Positions 1-14,700 of a stretch of 64,000 nucleotides of DNA are shown here, piece after piece (positions within the stretch are counted from its first letter, which is position 1; each line of letters starts with the position of its first letter). Both the position numbers and the translations under genes were made by a program. The DNA is from Gadus chalcogrammus (Eukaryota > Chordata > Actinopteri > Gadiformes > Gadidae). A model generated the notes under the pieces. The model did not search any database. It was not told where the DNA came from and was given only the letters and a program-made list of their open reading frames with translations. The stretch is from the NCBI RefSeq assembly GCF_026213295.1, contig NC_079415.1, positions 23,249,610 to 23,313,609 on the forward strand, in the 5' to 3' direction.

Positions 1-3000
1 ACAATGTAAGGTCAAAAACACATTGTTGGTCAAAAAGTGATTCTAGAGCTCTGAAAAGCATTTGGCACGCATAAAAACAAGAAATGTTGATTTTTCTGTT
101 CATTTCAGAAAACAAGTCGAAAACACATTGTTGGTCAAAAAGTGATTCTAGCGCTCTGAAAAGCATTTTGCACTCATAAAAACAAGAAATGTTGATATCT
201 GTCAATTTCAATGCAAACGTGTTACTAAGCTTACCAAAGGGTTATAGGGCCATGCTCCACTATTTGGAAGTGGAATACAATAGTTTTGAGCAAAATCAAC
301 AATGTAAGGTCAAAAACACATTGTTGGTCAAAAAGTGATTCTAGAGCTCTGAAAAGCATTTGGCACGCATAAAAACAAGAAATGTTGATTTTTCTGTTCA
401 TTTCAGAAAACAAGTCGAAAACACATTGTTGGTCAAAAAGTGATTCTAGCGCTCTGAAAAGCATTTTGCACGCATAAAAACAAGAAATGTTGATATCTGT
501 CAATTTCAATGCAAACGTGGTACTAAGCTTACCAAAGGGTTATAGGGCCATGCTCCACTATTTGGAAGTGGAATACAATAGTTTTGAGCAAAATCAACAA
601 TGTAAGGTCAAAAACACATTGTTGGTCAAAAAGTGATTCTAGAGCTCTGAAAAGCATTTGGCACGCATAAAAACAAGAAATGTTGATTTTTCTGTTCATT
701 TCAGAAAACAAGTCGAAAACACATTGTTGGTCAAAAAGTGATTCTAGCGCTCTGAAAAGCATTTTGCACGCATAAAAACAAGAAATGTTGATATCTGTCA
801 ATTTCAATGCAAACGTGTTACTAAGCTTACCAAAGGGTTATAGGGCCATGCTCCACTATTTGGAAGTGGAATACAATAGTTTTGAGCAAAATCAACAATG
901 TAAGGTCAAAAACACATTGTTGGTCAAAAAGTGATTCTAGAGCTCTGAAAAGCATTTGGCACGCATAAAAACAAGAAATGTTGATTTTTCTGTTCATTTC
1001 AGAAAACAAGTAGAAAACACATTGTTGGTCAAAAAGTGATTCTAGCGCTCTGAAAAGCATTTTGCACGCATAAAAACAAGAAATGTTGATATCTGTCAAT
1101 TTCAATGCAAACGTGTTACTAAGCTTACCAAAGGGTTATAGGGCCATGCTCCACTATTTGGAAGTGGAATACAATAGTTTTGAGCAAAATCAACAATGTA
1201 AGGTCAAAAACACATTGTTGGTCAAAAAGTGATTCTAGAGCTCTGAAAAGCATTTGGCACGCATAAAAACAAGAAATGTTGATTTTTCTGTTCATTTCAG
1301 AAAACAAGTCGAAAACACATTGTTGGTCAAAAAGTGATTCTAGCGCTCTGAAAAGCATTTTGCACGCATAAAAACAAGAAATGTTGATATCTGTCAATTT
1401 CAATGCAAACGTGTTACTAAGCTTACCAAAGGGTTATAGGGCCATGCTCCACTATTTGGAAGTGGAATACAATAGTTTTGAGCAAAATCAACAATGTAAG
1501 GTCAAAAACAGCATTGTTGGTCAAAAAGTGATTCTAGAGCTCTGAAAAGCATTTGGCACGCATAAAAACAAGAAATGTTGATTTTTCTGTTCATTTCAGA
1601 AAACAAGTCGAAAACACATTGTTGGTCAAAAAGTGATTCTAGCGCTCTGAAAAGCATTTTGCACGCATAAAAACAAGAAATGTTGATATCTGTCAATTTC
1701 AATGCAAACGTGGTACTAAGCTTACCAAAGGGTTATAGGGCCATGCTCCACTATTTGGAAGTGGAATACAATAGTTTTGAGCAAAATCAACAATGTAAGG
1801 TCAAAAACACATTGTTGGTCAAAAAGTGATTCTAGAGCTCTGAAAAGCATTTGGCACGCATAAAAACAAGAAATGTTGATTTTTCTGTTCATTTCAGAAA
1901 ACAAGTCGAAAACACATTGTTGGTCAAAAAGTGATTCTAGCGCTCTGAAAAGCATTTTGCACGCATAAAAACAAGAAATGTTGATATCTGTCAATTTCAA
2001 TGCAATCGTGTTACTAAGCTTACCAAAGGGTTATAGGGCCATGCTCCACTATTTGGAAGTGGAATACAATAGTTTTGAGCAAAATCAACAATGTAAGGTC
2101 AAAAACACATTGTTGGTCAAAAAGTGATTCTAGAGCTCTGAAAAGCATTTGGCACGCATAAAAACAAGAAATGTTGATTTTTCTGTTCATTTCAGAAAAC
2201 AAGTCGAAAACACATTGTTGGTCAAAAAGTGATTCTAGCGCTCTGAAAAGCATTTTGCACGCATAAAAACAAGAAATGTTGATATCTGTCAATTTCAATG
2301 CAAACGTGGTACTAAGCTTACCAAAGGGTTATAGGGCCATGCTCCACTATTTGGAAGTGGAATACAATAGTTTTGAGCAAAATCAACAATGTAAGGTCAA
2401 AAACGCATTGTTGGTCAAAAAGTGATTCTAGAGCTCTGAAAAGCATTTGGCACGCATAAAAACAAGAAATGTTGATTTTTCTGTTCATTTCAGAAAACAA
2501 GTCGAAAACACATTGTTGGTCAAAAAGTGATTCTAGCGCTCTGAAAAGCATTTTGCACGCATAAAAACAAGAAATGTTGATATCTGTCAATTTCAATGCA
2601 AACGTGTTACTAAGCTTACCAAAGGGTTATAGGGCCATGCTCCACTATTTGGAAGTGGAATACAATAGTTTTGAGCAAAATCAACAATGTAAGGTCAAAA
2701 ACACATTGTTGGTCAAAAAGTGATTCTAGAGCTCTGAAAAGCATTTGGCACGCATAAAAACAAGAAATGTTGATTTTTCTGTTCATTTCAGAAAACAAGT
2801 AGAAAACACATTGTTGGTCAAAAAGTGATTCTAGCGCTCTGAAAAGCATTTTGCACTGCAGTAAAAACAAGAAATGTTGATATCTGTCAATTTCAATGCA
2901 AACGTGTTACTAAGCTTACCAAAGGGTTATAGGGCCATGCTCCACTATTTGGAAGTGGAATACAATAGTTTTGAGCAAAATCAACAATGTAAGGTCAAAA

Positions 3001-6000
3001 ACACATTGTTGGTCAAAAAGTGATTCTAGAGCTCTGAAAAGCATTTGGCACGCATAAAAACAAGAAATGTTGATTTTTCTGTTCATTTCAGAAAACAAGT
3101 CGAAAACACATTGTTGGTCAAAAAGTGATTCTAGCGCTCTGAAAAGCATTTTGCACGCATAAAAACAAGAAATGTTGATATTCTGTCAATTTCAATGCAA
3201 ACGTGTTACTAAGCTTACCAAAGGGTTATAGGGCCATGCTCCACTATTTGGAAGTGGAATACAATAGTTTTGAGCAAAATCAACAATGTAAGGTCAAAAA
3301 CGCATTGTTGGTCAAAAAGTGATTCTAGAGCTCTGAAAAGCATTTGGCACGCATAAAAACAAGAAATGTTGATTTTTCTGTTCATTTCAGAAAACAAGTC
3401 GAAAACACATTGTTGGTCAAAAAGTGATTCTAGCGCTCTGAAAAGCATTTTGCACGCATAAAAACAAGAAATGTTGATATCTGTCAATTTCAATGCAAAC
3501 GTGGTACTAAGCTTACCAAAGGGTTATAGGGCCATGCTCCACTATTTGGAAGTGGAATACAATAGTTTTGAGCAAAATCAACAATGTAAGGTCAAAAACG
3601 CATTGTTGGTCAAAAAGTGATTCTAGAGCTCTGAAAAGCATTTGGCACGCATAAAAACAAGAAATGTTGATTTTTCTGTTCATTTCAGAAAACAAGTCGA
3701 AAACACATTGTTGGTCAAAAAGTGATTCTAGCGCTCTGAAAAGCATTTTGCACGCATAAAAACAAGAAATGTTGATATCTCGTCAATTTCAATGCAATCG
3801 TGTTACTAAGCTTACCAAAGGGTTATAGGGCCATGCTCCACTATTTGGAAGTGGAATACAATAGTTTTGAGCAAAATCAACAATGTAAGGTCAAAAACAC
3901 ATTGTTGGTCAAAAAGTGATTCTAGAGCTCTGAAAAGCATTTGGCACGCATAAAAACAAGAAATGTTGATTTTTCTGTTCATTTCAGAAAACAAGTCGAA
4001 AACACATTGTTGGTCAAAAAGTGATTCTAGCGCTCTGAAAAGCATTTTGCACGCATAAAAACAAGAAATGTTGATATCTGTCAATTTCAATGCAAACGTG
4101 TTACTAAGCTTACCAAAGGGTTATAGGGCCATGCTCCACTATTTGGAAGTGGAATACAATAGTTTTGAGCAAAATCAACAATGTAAGGTCAAAAACGCAT
4201 TGTTGGTCAAAAAGTGATTCTAGAGCTCTGAAAAGCATTTGGCACGCATAAAAACAAGAAATGTTGATTTTTCTGTTCATTTCAGAAAACAAGTCGAAAA
4301 CACATTGTTGGTCAAAAAGTGATTCTAGCGCTCTGAAAAGCATTTGGCACGCATAAAAACAAGAAATGTTGATTTTTCTGTTCATTTCAGAAAACAAGTC
4401 GAAAACACATTGTTGGTCAAAAAGTGATTCTAGCGCTCCGAAAAGCATTTTGCACGCATAAAAACAAGAAATGTTGATATCTGTCAATTTCAATGCAAAC
4501 GTGGTACTAAGCTTACCAAAGGGTTATAGGGCCATGCTCCACTATTTGGAAGTGGAATACAATAGTTTTGAGCAAAATCAACAATGTAAGGTCAAAAACG
4601 CATTGTTGGTCAAAAAGTGATTCTAGAGCTCTGAAAAGCATTTGGCACGCATAAAAACAAGAAATGTTGATTTTTCTGTTCATTTCAGAAAACAAGTCGA
4701 AAACACATTGTTGGTCAAAAAGTGATTCTAGCGCTCTGAAAAGCATTTTGCACGCATAAAAACAAGAAATGTTGATATCTCGTCAATTTCAATGCAATCG
4801 TGTTACTAAGCTTACCAAAGGGTTATAGGGCCATGCTCCACTATTTGGAAGTGGAATACAATAGTTTTGAGCAAAATCAACAATGTAAGGTCAAAAACAC
4901 ATTGTTGGTCAAAAAGTGATTCTAGAGCTCTGAAAAGCATTTGGCACGCATAAAAACAAGAAATGTTGATTTTTCTGTTCATTTCAGAAAACAAGTCGAA
5001 AACACATTGTTGGTCAAAAAGTGATTCTAGCGCTCTGAAAAGCATTTTGCACGCATAAAAACAAGAAATGTTGATATCTGTCAATTTCAATGCAAACGTG
5101 TTACTAAGCTTACCAAAGGGTTATAGGGCCATGCTCCACTATTTGGAAGTGGAATACAATAGTTTTGAGCAAAATCAACAATGTAAGGTCAAAAACACAT
5201 TGTTGGTCAAAAAGTGATTCTAGAGCTCTGAAAAGCATTTGGCACGCATAAAAACAAGAAATGTTGATTTTTCTGTTCATTTCAGAAAACAAGTCGAAAA
5301 CACATTGTTGGTCAAAAAGTGATTCTAGCGCTCTGAAAAGCATTTTGCACGCATAAAAACAAGAAATGTTGATATCTGTCAATTTCAATGCAAACGTGTT
5401 ACTAAGCTTACCAAAGGGTTATAGGGCCATGCTCCACTATTTGGAAGTGGAATACAATAGTTTTGAGCAAAATCAACAATGTAAGGTCAAAAACACATTG
5501 TTGGTCAAAAAGTGATTCTAGAGCTCTGAAAAGCATTTGGCACGCATAAAAACAAGAAATGTTGATTTTTCTGTTCATTTCAGAAAACAAGTCGAAAACA
5601 CATTGTTGGTCAAAAAGTGATTCTAGCGCTCTGAAAAGCATTTTGCACGCATAAAAACAAGAAATGTTGATATCTGTCAATTTCAATGCAAACGTGTTAC
5701 TAAGCTTACCAAAGGGTTATAGGGCCATGCTCCACTATTTGGAAGTGGAATACAATAGTTTTGAGCAAAATCAACAATGTAAGGTCAAAAACACATTGTT
5801 GGTCAAAAAGTGATTCTAGAGCTCTGAAAAGCATTTGGCACGCATAAAAACAAGAAATGTTGATTTTTCTGTTCATTTCAGAAAACAAGTCGAAAACACA
5901 TTGTTGGTCAAAAAGTGATTCTAGCGCTCTGAAAAGCATTTTGCACGCATAAAAACAAGAAATGTTGATATCTGTCAATTTCAATGCAAACGTGGTACTA

Positions 6001-9000
6001 AGCTTACCAAAGGGTTATAGGGCCATGCTCCACTATTTGGAAGTGGAATACAATAGTTTTGAGCAAAATCAACAATGTAAGGTCAAAAACACATTGTTGG
6101 TCAAAAAGTGATTCTAGAGCTCTGAAAAGCATTTGGCACGCATAAAAACAAGAAATGTTGATTTTTCTGTTCATTTCAGAAAACAAGTCGAAAACACATT
6201 GTTGGTCAAAAAGTGATTCTAGCGCTCTGAAAAGCATTTTGCACGCATAAAAACAAGAAATGTTGATATCTGTCAATTTCAATGCAAACGTGTTACTAAG
6301 CTTACCAAAGGGTTATAGGGCCATGCTCCACTATTTGGAAGTGGAATACAATAGTTTTGAGCAAAATCAACAATGTAAGGTCAAAAACACATTGTTGGTC
6401 AAAAAGTGATTCTAGAGCTCTGAAAAGCATTTGGCACGCATAAAAACAAGAAATGTTGATTTTTCTGTTCATTTCAGAAAACAAGTCGAAAACACATTGT
6501 TGGTCAAAAAGTGATTCTAGCGCTCTGAAAAGCATTTTGCACGCATAAAAACAAGAAATGTTGATATCTGTCAATTTCAATGCAAACGTGTTACTAAGCT
6601 TACCAAAGGGTTATAGGGCCATGCTCCACTATTTGGAAGTGGAATACAATAGTTTTGAGCAAAATCAACAATGTAAGGTCAAAAACACATTGTTGGTCAA
6701 AAAGTGATTCTAGAGCTCTGAAAAGCATTTGGCACGCATAAAAACAAGAAATGTTGATTTTTCTGTTCATTTCAGAAAACAAGTCGAAAACACATTGTTG
6801 GTCAAAAAGTGATTCTAGCGCTCTGAAAAGCATTTTGCACGCATAAAAACAAGAAATGTTGATATCTGTCAATTTCAATGCAAACGTGGTACTAAGCTTA
6901 CCAAAGGGTTATAGGGCCATGCTCCACTATTTGGAAGTGGAATACAATAGTTTTGAGCAAAATCAACAATGTAAGGTCAAAAACACATTGTTGGTCAAAA
7001 AGTGATTCTAGCGCTCTGAAAAGCATTTGGCACGCATAAAAACAAGAAATGTTGATTTTTCTGTTCATTTCAGAAAACAAGTCGAAAACACATTGTTGGT
7101 CAAAAAGTGATTCTAGCGCTCCTGAAAAGCATTTTGCACGCATAAAAACAAGAAATGTTGATATCTGTCAATTTCAATGCAAACGTGGTACTAAGCTTAC
7201 CAAAGGGTTATAGGGCCATGCTCCACTATTTGGAAGTGGAATACAATAGTTTTGAGCAAAATCAACAATGTAAGGTCAAAAACGCATTGTTGGTCAAAAA
7301 GTGATTCTAGAGCTCTGAAAAGCATTTGGCACGCATAAAAACAAGAAATGTTGATTTTTCTGTTCATTTCAGAAAACAAGTCGAAAACACATTGTTGGTC
7401 AAAAAGTGATTCTAGCGCTCCTGAAAAGCATTTTGCACGCATAAAAACAAGAAATGTTGATATCTGTCAATTTCAATGCAAACGTGTTACTAAGCTTACC
7501 AAAGGGTTATAGGGCCATGCTCCACTATTTGGAAGTGGAATACAATAGTTTTGAGCAAAATCAACAATGTAAGGTCAAAAACGCATTGTTGGTCAAAAAG
7601 TGATTCTAGAGCTCTGAAAAGCATTTGGCACGCATAAAAACAAGAAATGTTGATTTTCTGTTCATTTCAGAAAACAAGTCGAAAACACATTGTTGGTCAA
7701 AAAGTGATTCTAGCGCTCTGAAAAGCATTTTGCACGCATAAAAACAAGAAATGTTGATATCTCGTCAATTTCAATGCAATCGTGTTACTAAGCTTACCAA
7801 AGGGTTATAGGGCCATGCTCCACTATTTGGAAGTGGAATACAATAGTTTTGAGCAAAATCAACAATGTAAGGTCAAAAACACATTGTTGGTCAAAAAGTG
7901 ATTCTAGAGCTCTGAAAAGCATTTGGCACGCATAAAAACAAGAAATGTTGATTTTTCTGTTCATTTCAGAAAACAAGTCTAAAACACATTGTTGGTCAAA
8001 AAGTGATTCTAGCGCTCTGAAAAGCATTTTGCACGCATAAAAACAAGAAATGTTGATATCTGTCAATTTCAATGCAAACGTGTTACTAAGCTTACCAAAG
8101 GGTTATAGGGCCATGCTCCACTATTTGGAAGTGGAATACAATAGTTTTGAGCAAAATCAACAATGTAAGGTCAAAAACACATTGTTGGTCAAAAAGTGAT
8201 TCTAGAGCTCTGAAAAGCATTTGGCACGCATAAAAACAAGAAATGTTGATTTTTCTGTTCATTTCAGAAAACAAGTCGAAAACACATTGTTGGTCAAAAA
8301 GTGATTCTAGCGCTCTGAAAAGCATTTTGCACGCATAAAAACAAGAAATGTTGATATTCGTCAATTTCAATGCAAACGTGTTACTAAGCTTACCAAAGGG
8401 TTATAGGGCCATGCTCCACTATTTGGAAGTGGAATACAATAGTTTTGAGCAAAATCAACAATGTAAGGTCAAAAACGCATTGTTGGTCAAAAAGTGATTC
8501 TAGAGCTCTGAAAAGCATTTGGCACGCATAAAAACAAGAAATGTTGATTTTCTGTTCATTTCAGAAAACAAGTCGAAAACACATTGTTGGTCAAAAAGTG
8601 ATTCTAGCGCTCTGAAAAGCATTTTGCACGCATAAAAACAAGAAATGTTGATATCTGTCAATTTCAATGCAAACGTGTTACTAAGCTTACCAAAGGGTTA
8701 TAGGGCCATGCTCCACTATTTGGAAGTGGAATACAATAGTTTTGAGCAAAATCAACAATGTAAGGTCAAAAACGCATTGTTGGTCAAAAAGTGATTCTAG
8801 AGCTCTGAAAAGCATTTGGCACGCATAAAAACAAGAAATGTTGATTTTTCTGTTCATTTCAGAAAACAAGTCGAAAACACATTGTTGGTCAAAAAGTGAT
8901 TCTAGCGCTCTGAAAAGCATTTTGCACGCATAAAAACAAGAAATGTTGATATCTCGTCAATTTCAATGCAATCGTGTTACTAAGCTTACCAAAGGGTTAT

Positions 9001-11051
9001 AGGGCCATGCTCCACTATTTGGAAGTGGAATACAATAGTTTTGAGCAAAATCAACAATGTAAGGTCAAAAACACATTGTTGGTCAAAAAGTGATTCTAGA
9101 GCTCTGAAAAGCATTTGGCACGCATAAAAACAAGAAATGTTGATTTTTCTGTTCATTTCAGAAAACAAGTCGAAAACACATTGTTGGTCAAAAAGTGATT
9201 CTAGCGCTCTGAAAAGCATTTTGCACGCATAAAAACAAGAAATGTTGATATCTGTCAATTTCAATGCAAACGTGTTACTAAGCTTACCAAAGGGTTATAG
9301 GGCCATGCTCCACTATTTGGAAGTGGAATACAATAGTTTTGAGCAAAATCAACAATGTAAGGTCAAAAACGCATTGTTGGTCAAAAAGTGATTCTAGAGC
9401 TCTGAAAAGCATTTGGCACGCATAAAAACAAGAAATGTTGATTTTTCTGTTCATTTCAGAAAACAAGTCGAAAACACATTGTTGGTCAAAAAGTGATTCT
9501 AGCGCTCTGAAAAGCATTTTGCACGCATAAAAACAAGAAATGTTGATATCTGTCAATTTCAATGCAAACGTGTTACTAAGCTTACCAAAGGGTTATAGGG
9601 CCATGCTCCACTATTTGGAAGTGGAATACAATAGTTTTGAGCAAAATCAACAATGTAAGGTCAAAAACACATTGTTGGTCAAAAAGTGATTCTAGAGCTC
9701 TGAAAAGCATTTGGCACGCATAAAAACAAGAAATGTTGATTTTTCTGTTCATTTCAGAAAACAAGTCTAAAAACACATTGTTGGTCAAAAAGTGATTCTA
9801 GCGCTCTGAAAAGCATTTTGCACGCATAAAAACAAGAAATGTTGATATCTGTCAATTTCAATGCAAACGTGTTACTAAGCTTACCAAAGGGTTATAGGGC
9901 CATGCTCCACTATTTGGAAGTGGAATACAATAGTTTTGAGCAAAATCAACAATGTAAGGTCAAAAACACATTGTTGGTCAAAAAGTGATTCTAGAGCTCT
10001 GAAAAGCATTTGGCACGCATAAAAACAAGAAATGTTGATTTTTCTGTTCATTTCAGAAAACAAGTCGAAAACACATTGTTGGTCAAAAAGTGATTCTAGC
10101 GCTCTGAAAAGCATTTTGCACGCATAAAAACAAGAAATGTTGATATCTGTCAATTTCAATGCAAACGTGTACTAAGCTTACCAAAGGGTTATAGGGCCAT
10201 GCTCCACTATTTGGAAGTGGAATACAATAGTTTTGAGCAAAATCAACAATGTAAGGTCAAAAACGCATTGTTGGTCAAAAAGTGATTCTAGAGCTCTGAA
10301 AAGCATTTGGCACGCATAAAAACAAGAAATGTTGATTTTTCTGTTCATTTCAGAAAACAAGTCGAAAACACATTGTTGGTCAAAAAGTGATTCTAGCGCT
10401 CTGAAAAGCATTTTGCACGCATAAAAACAAGAAATGTTGATATCTGTCAATTTCAATGCAAATCGTGTTACTAAGCTTACCAAAGGGTTATAGGGCCATG
10501 CTCCACTATTTGGAAGTGGAATACAATAGTTTTGAGCAAAATCAACAATGTAAGGTCAAAAACACATTGTTGGTCAAAAAGTGATTCTAGAGCTCTGAAA
10601 AGCATTTGGCACGCATAAAAACAAGAAATGTTGATTTTTCTGTTCATTTCAGAAAACAAGTAGAAAACACATTGTTGGTCAAAAAGTGATTCTAGCGCTC
10701 TGAAAAGCATTTTGCACGCATAAAAACAAGAAATGTTGATATCTGTCAATTTCAATGCAAACGTGTTACTAAGCTTACCAAAGGGTTATAGGGCCATGCT
10801 CCACTATTTGGAAGTGGAATACAATAGTTTTGAGCAAAATCAACAATGTAAGGTCAAAAACACATTGTTGGTCAAAAAGTGATTCTAGAGCTCTGAAAAG
10901 CATTTGGCACGCATAAAAACAAGAAATGTTGATTTTTCTGTTCATTTCAGAAAACAAGTCGAAAAACACATTGTTGGTCAAAAAGTGATTCTAGCGCACT
11001 GAAAAGCATTTTGCACGCATAAAAACAAGAAATGTTGATATCTGTCAATTT
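1..11051 (+). repeat. Satellite block A: homogeneous 298 bp higher-order repeat
   Basis: About 37 head-to-tail copies of a 298 bp unit, with very few substitutions between copies. Each unit holds two related sub-units starting at TTGTTGGTCAAAAAGTG: a 105 bp short one (for example from 321) and a 193 bp long one (from 426 to 618). The short one carries CTAGAGCTCTG and TTTTTCTGTTCATTTCAG; the long one carries CTAGCGCTCTG and continues through TACTAAGCTTACCAAAGGG and GTTTTGAGCAAAATCAAC. Block-specific variants are CATGCTCC, ACAATAG and CAATGTAAGG. The high identity points to recent amplification or efficient homogenisation. The 298 bp period is not a multiple of three, so the roughly 92-codon minus-strand frame in each unit changes frame from copy to copy. 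It is not treated as a gene. Confidence 0.97.
4110..4512 (+). repeat. Variant 403 bp unit in block A with an extra short sub-unit
   Basis: The normal spacing of 298 bp becomes 403 bp here because a second 105 bp short sub-unit has been inserted. TTGTTGGTCAAAAAGTG occurs in three closely spaced copies near 4200, 4305 and 4410 before the long unit resumes. This is the expected product of out-of-register exchange between short sub-units. The same triple arrangement is found in block B near 12671, 17064 and 20663. Confidence 0.9.
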
Positions 11052-11151
11052 NNNNNNNNNNNNNNNNNNNNNNNNNNNNNNNNNNNNNNNNNNNNNNNNN
11101 NNNNNNNNNNNNNNNNNNNNNNNNNNNNNNNNNNNNNNNNNNNNNNNNNNN
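11052..11151. other. Assembly gap (100 N) at the block A / block B boundary
   Basis: A run of exactly 100 N. The sequence before it is block A type and the sequence after it (GCATGCGTAAAAACC, CATACTCC, ACATTAG) is block B type, so the transition itself is missing. A round 100 usually marks a gap of unknown length, so the real array may be much longer. Confidence 0.95.
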
Positions 11152-11707
11152 CATGCGTAAAAACCAAAAATGTTGATACCTGTCATTTTCAATGCAAACG
11201 TGTGACTAAGCTTACCAAAGGGTTATAGGGCCATACTCCACTATTTGGTAGTGGAATACATTAGTTTTGAGCAAAATCAACAATATAAGGTTAAAAACAC
11301 ATTGTTGGTCAAAAGTGATTCTAGCGCTCTGAAAAGCATTTTGCCGGCATAAAAACAATAAATGTTGGTATCTCTGTCAATTTCAATGCAAACATGTTAC
11401 TAAGCTTACCAAAGGGTAATAGGGCCATACTCCACCATTTGGAAGGGGAATACATTAGTTTTGAGCAAAATCAACAATATAAGGTCAAAGACACATTGTT
11501 GGTCAAAAAGTGATTCTAGCGCTCTGAAAAGCATTTGGCACGCATAAAAACAAGAAATGTTGATTTTTCTGTTAGTTTCAGAAAAACAAGTCAAAAACAC
11601 ATTGTTGGTCAAAAAGTGATTCTAAGCGCTCTGAAAAGAATTTTGCCGGCATAAAAATAATAAATGTTGGTATCTCTGTCAATTTCAATGCAAACGTGTT
11701 ACTAAGC

Positions 11708-14700
11708 TTACCAAAGGGTAATAGGGCCATACTCCACCATTTGGAAGGGGAATACATTAGTTTTGAGCAAAATCAACAATATAAGGTCATAGACACATTG
11801 TTGGTCAAAAAGTGATTCTAGCGCTCTGAAAAGCATTTGGCACGCATAAAAACAAGAAATGTTGATTTTTCTGTTCATTTCAGAAAACAAGTCGAAAACA
11901 CATTGTTGGTCAAAAAGTGATTCTAGCGCTCTGAAAAGCATTTTGCATGCATAAAAACCAAAAATGTTGATACCTGTCATTTTCAATGCAAACGTGTGAC
12001 TAAGCTTACCAAAGGGTTATAGGGCCATACTCCACTATTTGGTAGTGGAATACATTAGTTTTGAGCAAAATCAACAATATAAGGTTAAAAACACATTGTT
12101 GGTCAAAAAGTGATTCTAGCGCTCTGAAAAGCATTTTGCCGGCATAAAAACAATAAATGTTGGTATCTCTGTCAATTTCAATGCAAACATGTTACTAAGC
12201 TTACCAAAGGGTAATAGGGCCATACTCCACCATTTGGAAGGGGAATACATTAGTTTTGAGCAAAATCAACAATATAAGGTCAAAGACACATTGTTGGTCA
12301 AAAAGTGATTTTAGCGCTCTGAAAAGCATTTGGCACGCATTAAAACAAGAATTGTTGATTTTTCTGTTCATTTCAGAAAACAAGTCGAAAACACATTGTT
12401 GGTCAAAAAGTGATTCTAGCGCTCTGAAAAGCATTTTGCAAGCGTAAAAACCAAAAATGTTGATATCTGTCAATTTCAATGCAAACGTGTTATTAAGCTT
12501 ACCAAAGGGTTATAGGGCCATACTCCACTATTTGGAAGTGGAATACATTAGTTTTGAGCAAAATCAACAATATAAGGTCAAAGACACATTGTTGGTCAAA
12601 AAGTGATTCTAGCGCTCTGAAAAACATTTGGCACGCATAAAAACAAGAAATGTTGATATTTCTGTTCGTTTCAGAAAAACAAGTCAAAAACACATTGTTG
12701 GTCAAAAAGTGATTCTAGCGCTCTGAAAAGCATTTGGCACGCATAAAAACAAGAAATGTTGATTTTTCTGTTCATTTCAGAAAACAAGTCGAAAACACAT
12801 TGTTGGTCAAAAAGTGATTCTAGCGCTCTGAAAAGCATTTGGCACGCATAAAAACAAGAAATGTTGATTTTTCTGTTCGTTTCAGAAAAACAAGTCAAAA
12901 ACACATTGTTGGTCAAAAAGTGATTCTAGCGCTCTGAAAAGCATTTTGCCGGCATAAAAACAATAAATGTTGGTATCTCTGTCAATTTCAATGCAAACAT
13001 GTTACTAAGCTTACCAAAGGGTAATAGGGCCATACTCCACCATTTGGAAGGGGAATACATTAGTTTTGAGCAAAATCAACAATATAAGGTCAAAGACACA
13101 TTGTTGGTCAAAAAGTGATTCTAGCGCTCTGAAAAGCATTTGGCACGCATAAAACAAGAAATGTTGATTTTTCTGTTCATTTCAGAAAACAAGTCGAAAA
13201 CACATTGTTGGTCAAAAAGTGATTCTAGCGCTCTGAAAAGCATTTTGCATGCGTAAAAACCAAAAATGTTGATACCTGTCATTTTCAATGCAAATGTGTG
13301 ACTAAGCTTACCAAAGGGTTATAGGGCCATACTCCACTATTTGGTAGTGGAATACATTAGTTTTGAGCAAAATCAACAATATAAGGTTAAAAACACATTG
13401 TTGGTCAAAAAGTGATTCTAGCGCTCTGAAAAGCATTTGGCACGCATAAAAACAAGAAATGTTGATTTTTCTGTTCATTTCAGAAAGCAAGTCGAAAACA
13501 CATTGTTGGTCAAAAAGTGATTCTAAGCGCTCCTGAAAAGAATTTTGCCGGCTTAAAAATAATAAATGTTGGTATCTCTGTCAATTTCAATGCAAACGTG
13601 TTACTAAGCTTACCAAAGGGTAATAGGGCCATACTCCACCATTTGGAAGGGGAATACATTAGTTTTGAGCAAAATCAACAATATAAGGTCACAGACACAT
13701 TGTTGGTCAAAAAGTGATTCTAGCGCTCTGAAAAGCATTTGGCACGCATAAAAACAAGAAATGTTGATTTTTCTGTTCATTTCAGAAAACAAGTCGAAAA
13801 CACATTGTTGGTCAAAAAGTGATTCTAGCGCTCTGAAAAGCATTTTGCATGCGTAAAAACCAAAAATGTTGATACCTGTCATTTTCAATGCAAACGTGTG
13901 ACTAAGCTTACCAAAGGGTTATAGGGCCATACTCCACTATTTGGTAGTGGAATACATTAGTTTTGAGCAAAATCAACAATATAAGGTTAAAAACACATTG
14001 TTGGTCAAAAAGTGATTCTAGCGCTCTGAAAAGCATTTTGCCGGCATAAAACAATAAATGTTGGTATCTCTGTCAATTTCAATGCAAACATGTTACTAAG
14101 CTTACCAAAGGGTAATAGGGCCATACTCCACCATTTGGAAGGGGAATACATTAGTTTTGAGCAAAATCAACAATATAAGGTCAAAGAAACATTGTTGGTC
14201 AAAAAGTGATTCTAGCGCTCTGAAAAGCATTTGGCACGCATAAAAACAAGAAATGTTGTTTTTTCTGTTCGTTTCAGAAAAACAAGTCAAAAACACATTG
14301 TTGGTCAAAAAGTGATTCTAAGCGCTCTGAAAAGAATTTTGCCGGCATAAAAATAATAAATGTTGGTATCTCTGTCAATTTCAATGCAAACGTGTTACTA
14401 AGCTTACCAAAGGGTAATAGGGCCATACTCCACCATTTGGAAGGGGAATACATTAGTTTTGAGCAAAATCAACAATATAAGGTCAAAGACACATTGTTGG
14501 TCAAAAAGTGATTCTAGCGCTCTGAAAAGCATTTGGCACGCATAAAAACAAGAAATGTTGATTTTTCTGTTCATTTCAGAAAACAAGTCGAAAACACATT
14601 GTTGGTCAAAAAGTGATTCTAGCGCTCTGAAAAGCATTTTGCATGCGTAAAAACCAAAAATGTTGATACCTGTCATTTTCAATGCAAACGTGTGACTAAG

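Noticed and set aside
241..290. A conserved hairpin (CCACT...AGTGG) in the monomer as a functional RNA structure
   Set aside because: The stem is only 5-6 bp, and variants such as CCACCATTTGGAAGGGG destroy it without compensation.
1..11051. CRISPR-like array
   Set aside because: Units are 298 bp and identical throughout, with no short repeat alternating with unique spacers, and the context is eukaryotic.
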